64,000 bases of DNA. Origin: Paraphoma chrysanthemicola. Taxonomy: Eukaryota; Ascomycota; Dothideomycetes; Pleosporales; Phaeosphaeriaceae. Location of the stretch: the NCBI GenBank assembly GCA_020744225.1, contig JAGMWG010000022.1, forward strand, positions 682,001 through 746,000, given 5' to 3'. Of the stretch, positions 33,628 to 44,800 are shown piece after piece. Each line of letters opens with the position of its first letter. Positions within the stretch are counted from its first letter, which is position 1. Both the position numbers and the translations under genes were made by a program. The notes under the pieces were generated by a model that had not been told where the DNA came from, ran no database searches, and worked only from the letters and a program-made list of their open reading frames with translations.

Positions 33628-34175
33628 GGTGCCTGGAGGGAGGCGGGCAGAAAGTACCTGAAAAAGTCTCACAATGACTCTCTCGTTGTTCGAAGAATTC
33701 AGGAAGCACTCCCGTACGACTCAATGGGCCGAAGCAAAAGGGATGCGAGGTTCACGGATGCAGCGTCTAGCCTGGCAGCACTACTCCGCCTCAAGGCCAG
33801 CGATCTACAGGTTGTGGGATACGCCAATTCCGTCTCAGAAGCACATTCTTCAGTTTCGATGTTCGCAAGGCAGATTGCTCACTGCGCCTTGCTCATCGCG
33901 AGAAATGGAGATGTTCGTCGCTTCGGAATGCCCAACGCGCAATGCGCAGCGCCCAACGCGTAATGCGCGTTGCCAACACATCTGCCTGCGCCTCAGCCTC
34001 ATGCGTCTTCACCTGTGTGAAGCAAGCAATGTGTGCTAGAAGTCATTTGCTGCCCCCCAAGAGCGAGTAAAATATACAACTGAAGCGTGGTCAGGAACAA
34101 CGGGTACAACACATCCTGAAAACTTTCCGATACTTGTTGACCGTCTGAGCAGGGCTTCTCACGATTCCGATCATT
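33628..34175. other. Intergenic between divergent zinc-finger and HET/ankyrin genes
   Basis: This 548-nt stretch has no supported gene. It contains a short tandem repeat at 33931-33972. Confidence 0.5.
33931..33972. repeat. Two-copy 21-bp tandem repeat, CpG-rich
   Basis: Two units, 33931-33951 and 33952-33972, each begin CCCAACGCG, continue with AATGCGC after one variable base, and differ at a few positions. It is a short local duplication with no assigned role. Confidence 0.6.
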
Positions 34176-36029
34176 ATGCGCCTCCTCTGTTTTATCTCGG
34201 GACGCCTTGAGCTGCTCGACATCGTTGATGCTATACCGCCGTATGCTATCCTCTCCCATACGTGGGGCGACGAAAAAGAATTTATTTCCGAAGACATGGA
34301 GAAGTTGAGCGAAAACAAACCAAGGACCCGCAAAGGATATGAGAAAATCTCCGATGTAGCATTTTCGCAAAGCCAATGGTTTCACAGAGGATGGATTTTA
34401 CAAGAATTGCTCGTTCCTTGTCATATCACTTTCTACAATGAGCGGTGGAGTTGGTTGGACAGCAGGCAAGACCAGTCGCAAAGAATCAGTCGAAGAGCTG
34501 GCATTCAGGAGCAGGTACTCGAGGACCCAGACGAACGTGTCAAATTTAGTGCCGCACAGAAAATATCCTGGGCAGCAAGACGGAGGACAACGCGAACAGA
34601 AGATGTGGCATATTTCCTTCATGGCATGTTCGGCAAAGATATCTCCGCTTTATATCGGGAAGGAAATCGAGGGTTCTATCAGTACCAGCAGGAGATCCTC
34701 AAGACCACACTCAATTTGTCGTTCCATGCATGGTTGGGACATGGGAAACTCTTTGGGGATATCCTAGTAAAAACTCCACGAGGCTTTCTAGGAGTGGGCC
34801 CCATCATTGAAGAGTCAGGACATGAAGGAATTTGCAGGGGGTATCAGGGTACCTCGAGGATGCCACTGTCAATGCTTCCACCAAGCAGGCGTTACGATCG
34901 CAAAGACAAGTTCATCGCTACCGTTGACCAAAGAATGGAATTGACACAAGAGGAGGACATAGGAGAAAAAGATCCTCAGGTTCTTGCCTGGTTGACAGCT
35001 ATTCAGGAGACTTTGACTGATGGTATGAACCAGCATCTAGGAGTCAGAACAGCACTCAATCAGACAGAGAAATCAAATAAGATACCACTGGGTACACCGA
35101 AAGAGGACGGGGAAGATCGTACACTGTTTAGCAGTGCAACATGGTCTTGGCCCCCTAGGATCATAAGCTCGGAGAAGAGCTCTCTCGATGTTCAAGGGAC
35201 GGTTCCTGACGTACAGACTGAAGATGAGGAGTGTGTCCTCGCCACCAATGATGAAGGCATGGACGACTTTCGATCTGAATCTAGCGACTCTAGTTCAGAG
35301 AGTTGCAGCACGAGCTCTAAAGGTTCGGATGATGGTGAAGATGAACTTCCATTCGACATTTTCATTGAAGTTCTTGTCGAAGTCATCTTAGAGCGAAAAG
35401 GCATGCCGTGGCATTTGCTGGATGTAAAGAAGGCCTCCGACGCCAAAGCGGAGGGTGGAAGGTACCACAACACACTCGAGGCGGCTGCGAAAGGAGGCCA
35501 CAAGCAGGCTGTGAAGACGCTGCTCGAAAATGGCGCCGAGGTCAACACGCAGGGTGAAGATTTCAGAAATGCACTGCAGGCGGCTGCAGCAAGAGGTTCT
35601 GTGGAGGTCGTGGAGATGCTGCTCGAAAATGGCGCCGAGGTCAACACAGAGAGTGGAGATTTTAGAACCGCACTTCAGGCGGCTGTAGAAGGAGGCCATA
35701 AGCAGGTTGTGAAGATGCTGCTCAAAAATAGCGCTGAGGTCGACACGCAGGGCGAAAAGTATAGCACCGCACTCCAGGCAGCTGTATGTAGAGGTTATAA
35801 GCAGATTGTGAAGCTACTGCTTGACAAGGGCGCTAAGTTTGACACGCAGGGCGGAAATTATAGCACCGCACTCCAGGCAGCTGTATTTAGAGGTCATAAG
35901 CAGATTGTGAAAATGCTGCTCGACAAAGGCGCCGAGGCCAACACGAAGGTGGTAGAGGATGGCACTACACTCCAGGCGGCTTCAGAAGCAGGCCACGATC
36001 AGCCTGGAAAGCGCAGACGGCTTTATTAG
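34176..36029 (+). CDS. HET-type protein with ankyrin repeats and internally deleted HET domain
   Basis: The frame is open for 617 residues. The N-terminus matches the start of vegetative-incompatibility HET proteins (AIPPYAILSHTWGDE) and their second half (SQWFHRGWILQELLVP, then AYFLHGMFG). The roughly 55-60 residues that normally lie between them, including the WIDTCCIDK core and the SEAINSM segment, are absent: the text jumps from KGYEKI to SDVAFSQSQW near nt 34349. A Ser/Glu-rich acidic linker follows, then about five and a half ankyrin repeats of 33 residues (99-nt period, nt 35458-36010). With its core motif gone the HET domain is probably not functional; the ankyrin part could still be expressed. 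The start at 34176 is the family start. Confidence 0.7.
   Translation: MRLLCFISGRLELLDIVDAIPPYAILSHTWGDEKEFISEDMEKLSENKPRTRKGYEKISDVAFSQSQWFHRGWILQELLVPCHITFYNERWSWLDSRQDQSQRISRRAGIQEQVLEDPDERVKFSAAQKISWAARRRTTRTEDVAYFLHGMFGKDISALYREGNRGFYQYQQEILKTTLNLSFHAWLGHGKLFGDILVKTPRGFLGVGPIIEESGHEGICRGYQGTSRMPLSMLPPSRRYDRKDKFIATVDQRMELTQEEDIGEKDPQVLAWLTAIQETLTDGMNQHLGVRTALNQTEKSNKIPLGTPKEDGEDRTLFSSATWSWPPRIISSEKSSLDVQGTVPDVQTEDEECVLATNDEGMDDFRSESSDSSSESCSTSSKGSDDGEDELPFDIFIEVLVEVILERKGMPWHLLDVKKASDAKAEGGRYHNTLEAAAKGGHKQAVKTLLENGAEVNTQGEDFRNALQAAAARGSVEVVEMLLENGAEVNTESGDFRTALQAAVEGGHKQVVKMLLKNSAEVDTQGEKYSTALQAAVCRGYKQIVKLLLDKGAKFDTQGGNYSTALQAAVFRGHKQIVKMLLDKGAEANTKVVEDGTTLQAASEAGHDQPGKRRRLY
35458..36010 (+). 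repeat. Ankyrin-coding tandem repeats, 99-nt period
   Basis: Successive 33-codon units share long identical stretches; the 27 nt starting at 35760 recur exactly at 35859. Units end GAEVNTQGEDF, GAEVNTESGDF, SAEVDTQGEKY, GAKFDTQGGNY and GAEANTKVVED. The nucleotide similarity, beyond the protein consensus, points to recent unequal crossing-over or gene conversion. Confidence 0.85.
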
Positions 36030-36713
36030 GAGATCATGAGTAGCCGAGCGCTTAAGCTGCTGACTGCAACGGGTTTTTACGACACAGATTGTACTAAAGT
36101 CACTTGCTGTCAAATCATAATTATTCTCTCGCTGAAGAGGGACCGGGACTCATATGATTTTATACACGATTCGTCTGGCACACAACGTTACAACCATGCT
36201 ATAGAACTAAGGGTGGTGAGACAGCTCCTTCTAAGATCACGTATACCTGTAGTACCATGATACAGACGCTCACATCTAGCGCGGAGGGGACGATACGAGT
36301 GTAACCTCAAAGCAAAGTGGATCAGATCTTTAGAACTATGTGCGAAAGATTGTTTTCGTAGATGTGAAGCAATATACATCGTGCGCATGAGTTTCCCTTT
36401 CACTGAAGGTCAAAGTGGCCCTCAATCTTTCTCGACGCACTGTGTGTCTGTTGCGGTATTCAACCAAAACTCCGGATTCGCACCTACTCATGCTGTATAG
36501 TGGTTTCCAAACCAACAGTGTCTCACTACGCAGGAACGTTTCATCAATATAGGCCTTGAATTCGAACATACAGTACTTTTAGCTTCCCTCTTGCCAATAT
36601 GTCATCATTTGATCCAAGAGCTTTTCTGTAAGCAGGATACCGCTGTAAGAGATAGCTCGGCGGTACGCGGTCTGGCTACTACTAGCAAGGAGGACGGTCG
36701 ACCTGCACCGGCA
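36030..36713. other. Intergenic, degraded DNA between HET-related loci
   Basis: This 684-nt stretch is moderately AT-rich, with stops in all frames. I found nothing that can be assigned. Confidence 0.4.
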
Positions 36714-37097
36714 CTAACCTTGCGATAGCTCACTACTGCAGCACGTTTTCATGAGGATGTGCTGTTGGTTGGTTGTGCTTCTCAGGCTTGAGAGCGAAGA
36801 CGAGGTCGATGCAGATATATACCAGCCCATGGACACACTGCTGAGAAAATAGGTGAACAAAGGAAGACTTATATGCATTGCTACTTCCTGTACGATCCAT
36901 CGACGCCTGGACCACGGCAGTCGCAGTTGCATGAATCTTCCTAATAGGCGTAGATTATCTTCGCCGAACCGCTTCACAAGTGTCCACTTGATAGATGGAT
37001 CCTTTTGCAAGATACTCCAGTCGTTCACATTCTTGTATTTTCTTTTCGTGGTCGCACCTTGATAGCTATATCCGGAAGACATTGATGCATTCCTCAA
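36714..37097 (-). pseudogene. Remnant of a HET-domain gene
   Basis: This minus-strand frame of 127 codons contains LLGRF, then WSRRRWIVQEVAMH, which corresponds to the conserved 'R+WIVQEVA' segment after the first HET motifs. Nothing before it supplies the SYVWG or WIDALCI motifs, and the sequence after it dissolves into Ser-rich text. It is most simply a truncated relic, on the opposite strand to the HET/ankyrin gene. The call rests on one motif. Confidence 0.4.
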
Positions 37098-38085
37098 CCT
37101 GACTAAAAATGTAAACGTATAATCTACGCAATTCTTAAGCTTTACTATACATAGAAGACTACTAAGAGACTATTAACTATCTTCACAATATTTAATACGC
37201 AAGTTTAATGCATTCGAGCTCTGGACCAACAACAAGCGACGCATACCCCAACTCCCCTTACAGCGCCATTGTGGTACGCTGGAGCGGTATGACTACAACA
37301 GTCCTTATGTAGGAAATAGTTGTTGATAGTTCAAAATACCTCGATTCTCGTAGAGCATTGATTGGAGGATATGTGGATGGACTGTGTGTAGAGAGGTGTA
37401 TCATCGATACTCGTCCTTGCAATGTCTCACTCACGCACTACGCGTGGATGGGGAAAGGTATGATGTGGATACATTTCCAATTTACACCTAAGGCACCAGG
37501 TCCTGCATGTATTCGTGCGCGCTCGTTGTGATTAACAACACGACTTCAAGAGAAAAAGCTCTAATGTAGATGCCTGAGCGTGTGCAGCACACTTTGCAAT
37601 TATACATTGTGTAGGTCAGAGTATTCAAGTAAGGCTTTGCAGGATCCTCTGACAGGTTATGGTGAGGTAGAAGCCCGGGGACAAAAGCGCACGAATTGTG
37701 GCAGACCTTGGTGCAGGTGTGCGCTTTCGAAGCAGGTACATCGCATGTTAAATGCAGTGAGTGTTTGAGCCAGCTAATCCGACAGAAGACGACGTGAAGA
37801 GCTGCGGGTGGCGTGTGAGATGGGCATGCGATTGACAATCACTGTTTATATTTAGTTTTAAATGTAGCGAGGAAACTATCATGTTTCAACAAAGGAAGAT
37901 CTCAGTAGCCCAAGGACCCCTTTTACGTGACCAGTATCAAAACATACAGCCCAATTCCCCTAGCGCAAGAAAGCATCCTGAAAAGTGAATCGAAGTGCTA
38001 GGTTACGATAGACCGACGCCAAATCAACGCAGTACAGACAGATAAACAAGCCTTCCTCCAAGCCTTATTCTTCACAAGTCCTCGT
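37098..38085. other. Intergenic; AT-rich in its first 120 nt
   Basis: About 37098-37210 is AT-rich with frequent TA steps, weaker than but similar to the tract at 56.8-57.2 kb. The rest holds no supported gene. The 3' flank of the antizyme gene is at the right end. Confidence 0.45.
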
Positions 38086-39046
38086 TCAAGTCTCCATATC
38101 CATAAACAGCCACTTGTCGCTTGTCAGCTCTGCACCGTCCGAGAAATCGTCCAGTGTCGTCAAGCTGAACCCAATCCAGCCTAGATCCTTGACAAGCGTA
38201 TCGCGAGCCGTGGGTTCGGCGTGTCGGTCGATGCAGACGACGAGGCGGTCGCAAGAGAAGTGCGGGACTGCGCAGAGTTCGAGGAGTGCCATGAGACTAC
38301 GTTGGATTAGTGACTGCATGTCAAAGTGTGGTGATGTGCATAACCTACCCAGCCTTAAGATCACCAGCGACAACGCTCTGATCAAAGAAGACGAACATGG
38401 CCCTCTCGCCGTCCTTCTCCGCAACGAACCCACGGAACTGTATTCCGCCCACATAATCCCACATCTCGATCCAGTCCGTAATGGTTCCGTGGCCAACATC
38501 TTTAACGGCCTGGTCGTCGACCTTGAAACCATAATCGCTGTCCAAATCGGCGGTGGTATCGTTGTTAAACATACCCATCACAAGCGAGTCCTGACGGGTC
38601 TGGCTCCCCTCACCCAGGAAAACAGACCGCAGTGTCTCGCAGAAGAGTCTCTCACACTCTCCCGTAATGGTGTATGCTGCCCCCCCTCTGCGCGCCGACG
38701 CATGTTTGGCGGCGAGGGGGGGACTCGAAGGGGGTGATGGTATTCCCTGCAAAAGAATGAGCGAGACGTCGACATGCGCAATGGGTTAGGGAGACGTACC
38801 GAGCTGACCTCAGGAGCACCACCCGGCCCCGAAAGCCCCCGTAGTGCACTGGAAGCCCTCGAGGGCGCCCGTGCAAGCGTTCACGGCATAGCAGCTGGCC
38901 GTGACAGGCGCGCTGGACGACGCATACGAGTGGACGGAATTACTACTACTACTGCCGAGTGTTAGCCTTTGTCGTACACACGGCGCATGTGTAAGGACAT
39001 TGGTGACTTGCCTACTACTGTTTCGTTTCATGGTTGAAATCGCCAT
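38086..39046 (-). CDS. OAZ1: Ornithine decarboxylase antizyme, expressed through +1 ribosomal frameshifting
   Basis: Antizyme binds ornithine decarboxylase and sends it to the proteasome when polyamines are high. ORF1 runs from the ATG at 39046 to the TGA at 38812-38810 and ends WCS. Skipping the T of TGA after TCC (38815-38813) gives GAG GTC AGC TCG, followed by an intron 38799-38747 (53 nt), exon 38746-38349, intron 38348-38297 (52 nt) and exon 38296-38086. The second frame holds the antizyme domain: GIPSPPSSPPLAAKHAS, VFFDQSVVAGDLKAG, LVVCIDRHA and LVKDLGWIGFSLTTLDDFSD. The full product is about 284 residues. TCC-TGA is the classic antizyme shift site. The ATG at 39031 is an alternative start. 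Confidence 0.9.
38810..38815 (-). promoter_or_regulatory. +1 programmed frameshift site TCC-TGA of antizyme
   Basis: Read on the minus strand this is TCC followed by TGA, the ORF1 stop. The ORF2 frame is +1 and open from here through the first splice donor. In known antizymes polyamines stimulate the shift at this exact hexamer type. Confidence 0.88.
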
Positions 39047-39716
39047 TGCTACAGCTTCGCCACAATTGCTGTCGTCGAGTCGGTAAAAGATGGTTGAGGT
39101 CGTTAAACGAGTAGCTAGGTCTGAGCGACGTTTGGTGCGAGGCTTGAGAGCGCGGTGTGTAACTGTGGTTGCGATGATGGACGTTGGGCGGAGGTGAGGA
39201 CAGGAGCGGAGAAAGAGGTGTTTCGGATTGACAAAGGGGCCGTGCCACTCGGCGGACGGCTGATTGGTGCGCTGACGCAAACGCCAGCGCTAGCTAGAAT
39301 CTTCGACATGTCACGACAAAGGCAAACGCAGTCATAGTCATAAGACATGATGCAAGACAAGTAAATGCTGTTTCGCAGAGAGACGAGTCTGAAGATGAAA
39401 GCAACATGATCAAGACTCGAAACCGGTATAGTTGAACTTCTTATATTGCTACATAGACCCGACCTCAACTCCTAGAACTTTTTCGAAATAGCTTCCTCAG
39501 CGAGTTTGTGCCTGACAGCGGCACGTCGCCTCGCTAGATGCGTAATACATGGCCGAGAGATCCGTCCTCCCTGCACATCTATAATATCAAGCTCCAGATC
39601 ATGCAAGTGGGATATCCCGCGATAAAGCAGACGATGGTGAAAACAGCAAGCAGACGAGGAAAACGCGAAACAGGTACTGACGAGGAAATCGTACAGTCAG
39701 GTAGAGCGTGACACGT
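39047..39716. other. Antizyme leader/promoter and 3' flank of nuclear FKBP
   Basis: The 670-nt gap lies between two minus-strand genes. The antizyme ORF1 frame stays open upstream to 39280, so the true start could lie further 5'. Nothing else is recognised. Confidence 0.5.
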
Positions 39717-41453
39717 CTAACCAACAGAGATGCACTTGATGTCGAAGATCAAGTCAGAGTTGGGTGGGATGTCCGGTGGTGCGCCCTTCTTGCCATACGC
39801 GAGAGCGGCGGGAATGGTGAGACGACGCTCGCCGCCAGCAGTCATGCCAGCAACACCAACGTCCCAGCCCTTGATGACCTGACCGACACCGAGCTTGAAG
39901 GAGAACGGCTTGCCCTTCTTGTTGGCTGTAAAGAATCAGTCGAGTCCGCGCTCTTGATCATGGGCTGGACTTACAGTCAAAAACCTTGCCGCTCTTCAGC
40001 TTTCCAATGTAGCGCATCTCGACACGGTCGCCCTTCTTGGCAGCCTTGCCCTTGCCCTCCTTCTTGTCGTCGATGGTGACACCGCTGACGTTACGTGGGC
40101 CCTTGGCAGCCTCCTTCTTGGGCTCGGCCTTGGATGCCTCAACCTTGGGCAATGGTGAGCCAGTGGGACCCTGCTCGAGATTCTTTGCGAACTGTACCTT
40201 CTTCTTGTCGCTGCTAGGAGCCTCAGTGGCCTTCTCCGCCTTTGCCTCCTGTGCAGCAGCAACAGCCTGGCCATCGTTCTTCTTGAGCTTCTTGGCTTGC
40301 TTCTTGCTGACTTTCTCCTCGCCATTGGTCTTGCTGATCAAGTCGTCGAGGGTGATGTCCTCTTCCGACTCAGCAGGGCGCTTCTTGTTGGCCTTCTTGC
40401 CAGTAGCAACAAGCTTGGGCGCCTCCTCCTCGTCGGTGTCAACCTCGGCAACGCGGGGGTCAGCGAGGCCGTCGAGCTCGTCGTCCTCAGACTCGTCCAA
40501 CTCGTCAATGTCAAGCTCATCTTCGTCAGATCCGATGTCGTAACCAAGCTGCTCTAGACCATCGTCCTCGTCGTCCTCACTGTCTTCCTCGTCAGGGAAG
40601 GCGACATAGTTGCCCGTGACGTAGATGTCGTGGGTACCAGTGACCGAGAGGTAGACCTCCTCGCCCTCGCGGACGGTGATGTCAAGGGGCTGCTGGTAGT
40701 GCTGTGGAGCGTCAGTGGTGCATGGCTGGGGTTGTGAAAAACCTTCTTACATTCTCGGGGTTGAGCGTGCACAGGACAAACTCTTCTGGCTCCATGTCTT
40801 CATCATCCTCGGACTCATCTTCGTCGCTGATGTCGTCGTCGGTGATCTTGGCCTTGCCCTTTGACTTGCCATTGACACCGTTGGTCAAGCTGCCGTCGAT
40901 GTCCATCTCGTCTGCCTCGAGATCTTCCTTGAGCTTCTTGCTGAGAGCTGCCTGCTTGGCCTTCTTCGACTTGACAGGGTCGCTGGGACCGCCGTTCTTC
41001 TCGCTCTCGCTGTCGCCTTCCTCGGAAGAGTCGAGCTCTTCTTCGAGGGCGCCGGCGGCACGCAGCTTGGCAGCAATGGCCTCAATGTCCTCCTCACTGT
41101 AATCCTCGTCATCTTCATCGTCGCTCTCCTCGAAGTCCATGGGCACGCGAATGAGCTTGAGAGTTGCGCGCAGGACCTGGTTCTCCTCATCGGTCTGCGC
41201 AGGCGCAGTGGGGTCGAGAGCTGCCATGGTGATCCGGAACTAGACATATCAGCACCACTTCAACTCGTGCGGGTTCGGGCCTGGAATTGTCGCTCCCCAC
41301 AAGCTTAATTGTCGCATAACGAAGAGTTTTATACTATGAGATTTCACTACTTACAGCAGAAGACGGATCAATAGCGGCGAGGATTGGGATACCTCCAGCA
41401 GGCACCCGGCGTCCAAAGACACCGGCCGCGACGGGACCAATTGCACCGGACAT
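39717..41453 (-). CDS. FPR4: Nuclear FK506-binding protein (Fpr3/Fpr4-type prolyl isomerase)
   Basis: These nucleolar peptidyl-prolyl isomerases act on histone tails and as histone chaperones. Exons 41453-41355, 41239-40751, 40701-39975 and 39925-39717 join to 507 residues; the introns are 115, 49 and 49 nt. The first join gives LAAIDPSSAFRITMAALDPT, the nucleoplasmin-like N-terminus of the family, which is why the start is at 41453 rather than at the internal ATG at 41227. Long Asp/Glu tracts and Lys-rich blocks fill the middle. The C-terminal FKBP domain reads VEMRYIGKLKSGKVFDSNKK, VIKGWDVGVAGM, LAYGKKGAPPDIPPNSDLIF; the pocket residues of active FKBPs (Asp, Trp, Tyr) are present. It is divergent from REV1. 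Confidence 0.93.
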
Positions 41454-41897
41454 CTTGAAGAATGTGTGACGTATTAACAGCGCAAATGGCTATTGAAGTG
41501 AAGATGGTATGGCCTCGAACAGGAAGTCGATGCTCAGGGAGTTGCGCAGCTTGAATACAGCTGGTAGAGCAGAGACGGATCGAGTGCAGGAAAATCGAGG
41601 ACGGCCAAGATTTCATGTTGCAGAAAAGTTCCCAGCCAGCTCTTAGCGCCTCCTCACCGCCTGCGGGACTGGCAGAAAACCAGCAGCAGCGACCCACCTG
41701 CTGTTCGCGCTAGATGACGACGCGACCGGAACCGTGCCACTACGCGTCCTGCCACTCCCCACGCCCACCAACACGCCATACTACTATATCGCGACATGCG
41801 CCAGCCTGACCACCCACGCATACCCCACGAATCATGATCACGGCCCCGATGAACGCCCTCGATCCGCCCCGGACGACATCAACACCCCGCCACCAAC
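41454..41897. promoter_or_regulatory. Divergent promoter region of nuclear FKBP and REV1
   Basis: A 444-bp interval separates the two start codons (41453 minus, 41898 plus). It is C-rich on the plus strand toward REV1. No specific sites are called. Confidence 0.5.
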
Positions 41898-44800
41898 ATG
41901 GGCTCGCGTCTGGACAAGAACTCCGAGTCGGTCCGCAAGCGCATCGAGAAGCACACGTTTGACGGCGAGGATGGCGAGGAGTACAAGGGCTCGGCCTTTG
42001 GTGGCTTCACCGACTACTTCCGGCGCAAGAAGATCAAACTGCAGAACCTCGACGCCGACATCCGCTCGCAGGCGGGGGACAAGCCTGCCATCTTCAAGGG
42101 CGTCGTCGCGCACGTGAACGGCTACACCCAGCCCTCGCTCAATGACCTGCACACGCTCATCGTGCAGCATGGTGGCGGCTTCATGCAGTACTTGGACGGG
42201 AAGACGACGGTGACGCACATCATCGCCAGCAATCTCACGCCAAAGAAAGTGGTTGAGTTCAAGAGATACCGCATTGTGAAGCCGGCATGGGTGGTGGACA
42301 GTATACAGGCCGGGAGACTGTTACCGTGGAACGAGTACCGTGTGGTGGACGAAGGCGAGAAGCAGAATGTCTTGGCTTTCGACAAAGGAAAGGTGCTCAG
42401 CCAGGCAAATGTCCGGCCGCGGGGCTACAGAGATCAGACGGACGCAAGCTGGTACACGAATCAGCTCAAGGGCAGTCAGGCCGGACCCTCCAGTACGCCC
42501 ACACCAAGTGGAAGCCTGCGCTCGCGATTCTCCAAGCAGCGACTGCCCACTCCGGAAGATGACATCGACGAAATCGACGATCGTCCCCCTTCCCACCAGC
42601 CCGAAGGCGAGTCCGTTCAAGTACCAGCTGTAAAGGCCACTACTACGGACAAACTTGTGACTCCGCCAAAGACCAGCCCGCCCCTGGCGCCACAGCAGGA
42701 CTTGTTCGAAGACAAAGAGCTGGATGCTGCCGTAGCAGACCTTGACGACAGCCTCTATGCTGATGCCATGGCTCCTGCAGCACAAGAAGTCGTACCTGAT
42801 GTCAACGGCGAGCGTGTGATGGACTTTATCGCTGCTGCGAATGCCCCACCATCCGAAGGTCGCCAGCTGACGGCCGAAGAACACAACGCAATTCTCCTTC
42901 GCGATCCCAAGATACGCAAGTCGACCGTGGTGGACCCCAACTTTCTCGAACAGTACTATCGCGAGTCTCGTTTACACCATCTCTCCACCTGGAAGGCAGA
43001 CCTCAAGTCGCAACTGCAGGCTTTAGCAAGCGAAAAGACTGCGGCTCAGAAAGCGAAGCAAAAACGCCCGGCGGGGGCTCGACGGTACATTCTCCACGTT
43101 GACTTCGACAGTTTCTTTGCCGCGGTCAGCCTGAAGAAGCACCCACAGTATAAAGACAAGCCAGCCGTCGTAGCGCACGGGCAGGGCAGCGGATCAGAGA
43201 TTGCCAGCTGTAACTATCCTGCCAGGAAGTACGGCGTCAAGAACGGTATGTGGATGAAGCGGGCCCAAGAGTTGTGCCCCGACCTCAAGATCCTACCTTA
43301 CGAGTTTCCTGCATACGAGGAAGCCAGCCGAGCATTTTACGATGCGATTCTTGCGACTGGTGGCCTTGTCCAAAGTGTCAGTATTGACGAAGCGCTGATC
43401 GATATCTCGACCATCTGCCACGCCGTGGGTGGAAGTGACGGCCGTAAACCACACGAGGGCAGCAATTATCGCGAGCAAGCAAAGGCAGACGAAATTGCAC
43501 AGTCACTTCGAGCAGAAGTCAAGGCGAAAACTGCGTGCGAAGTATCAGTCGGCATTGGTGGTAACATTCTGTTGGCCAAGGTAGCACTAAGAAAAGCAAA
43601 GCCTGCTGGCCAGCATCAGATCAAGCCGGACGATGTCCTGGATTTCATCGGCGAGCTTCAAGTGCAAGATCTACCAGGTGTTGCGTGGTCCATTGGAGGA
43701 AAGCTTGAAGAAATTGGTGCCAAGTTCGTCAAAGACATCCGCGATTTACCCAAGGAGAGGCTCGTTCAGGCACTTGGTCCCAAGACTGGCGAGAAGTTGT
43801 ACGAATACTCTCGTGGTATTGATCGCCAAGAGGTCGGCGAACAGGTTGTTCGTAAGTCCGTGTCTGCCGAAGTCAACTGGGGCGTCCGCTTCGAGAACCA
43901 AGAGCAGGCAGATGAATTTGTCGCAAATCTGTGCGGCGAACTACAGAAGCGACTTCTCAAGGAGAAGGTCAAAGGCAAGCAGTTCACAATGAAGATTATG
44001 CGTCGCTCACCGGACGCGCCACTAGACCCACCAAAGCACCTGGGCCATGGCAAGTGTGATACCCACAACAAGAGCATAGTACTTGGGGTCGCTACGAATG
44101 CGAAAGAAGTACTTACCAAGGAGGCAATTGCCATTTTGCGAGGTTTTGGCTTCTCGCCCGGTGAGCTCCGAGGCATTGGGATTCAGATGACCAAGCTTGA
44201 GCCTATGAAGAATGCTACTGATGGTGCCCTGGACAGCTCCCAGCGTCGATTGCAGTTCAAGGTCGGCAATACTGAAGCTGTTGCGCCTCGAAAAGAAGCT
44301 GCGCTGGTGGCCGTTGAGGAAGACCCCATCCAAGATGACCCAGAAACCCCACGGAAGCCAAAAGCAGGGGCTGAGGAAGAGCATGTTGCATTTGGAGCAG
44401 TTGAGCTGAATCACTCTACTCCATCCCGTCGGCCTCTCAACACGCTCGGGACGCAATTTATCATGCCTACACAGGTCGATCCCAGAGTTCTCGCAGAGCT
44501 GCCTGAAGATATCCGGTCCAAGCTCTTGCGACAGACACGTCAGTCGTCACCATCGCCCGGCGACCGCAAGGCCACACGATCTACAACACCAACTAAGGCT
44601 CTTCCATTTACCATGACTGCGTTGCCTGCACAATCACAGCTTGATCCAGACATACTGGCTGCCCTGCCACCCGAAGTCCGCGCTGAAGTGCTGGCACAGT
44701 ACGCGGCTGGTGCGACGCCGGCCTCGCCTTCCCGCCGACCACGACATGCTGATCAGACGCTACTACCTCAATCGCCCCGCAAGAACAGAATCATCGGTAT

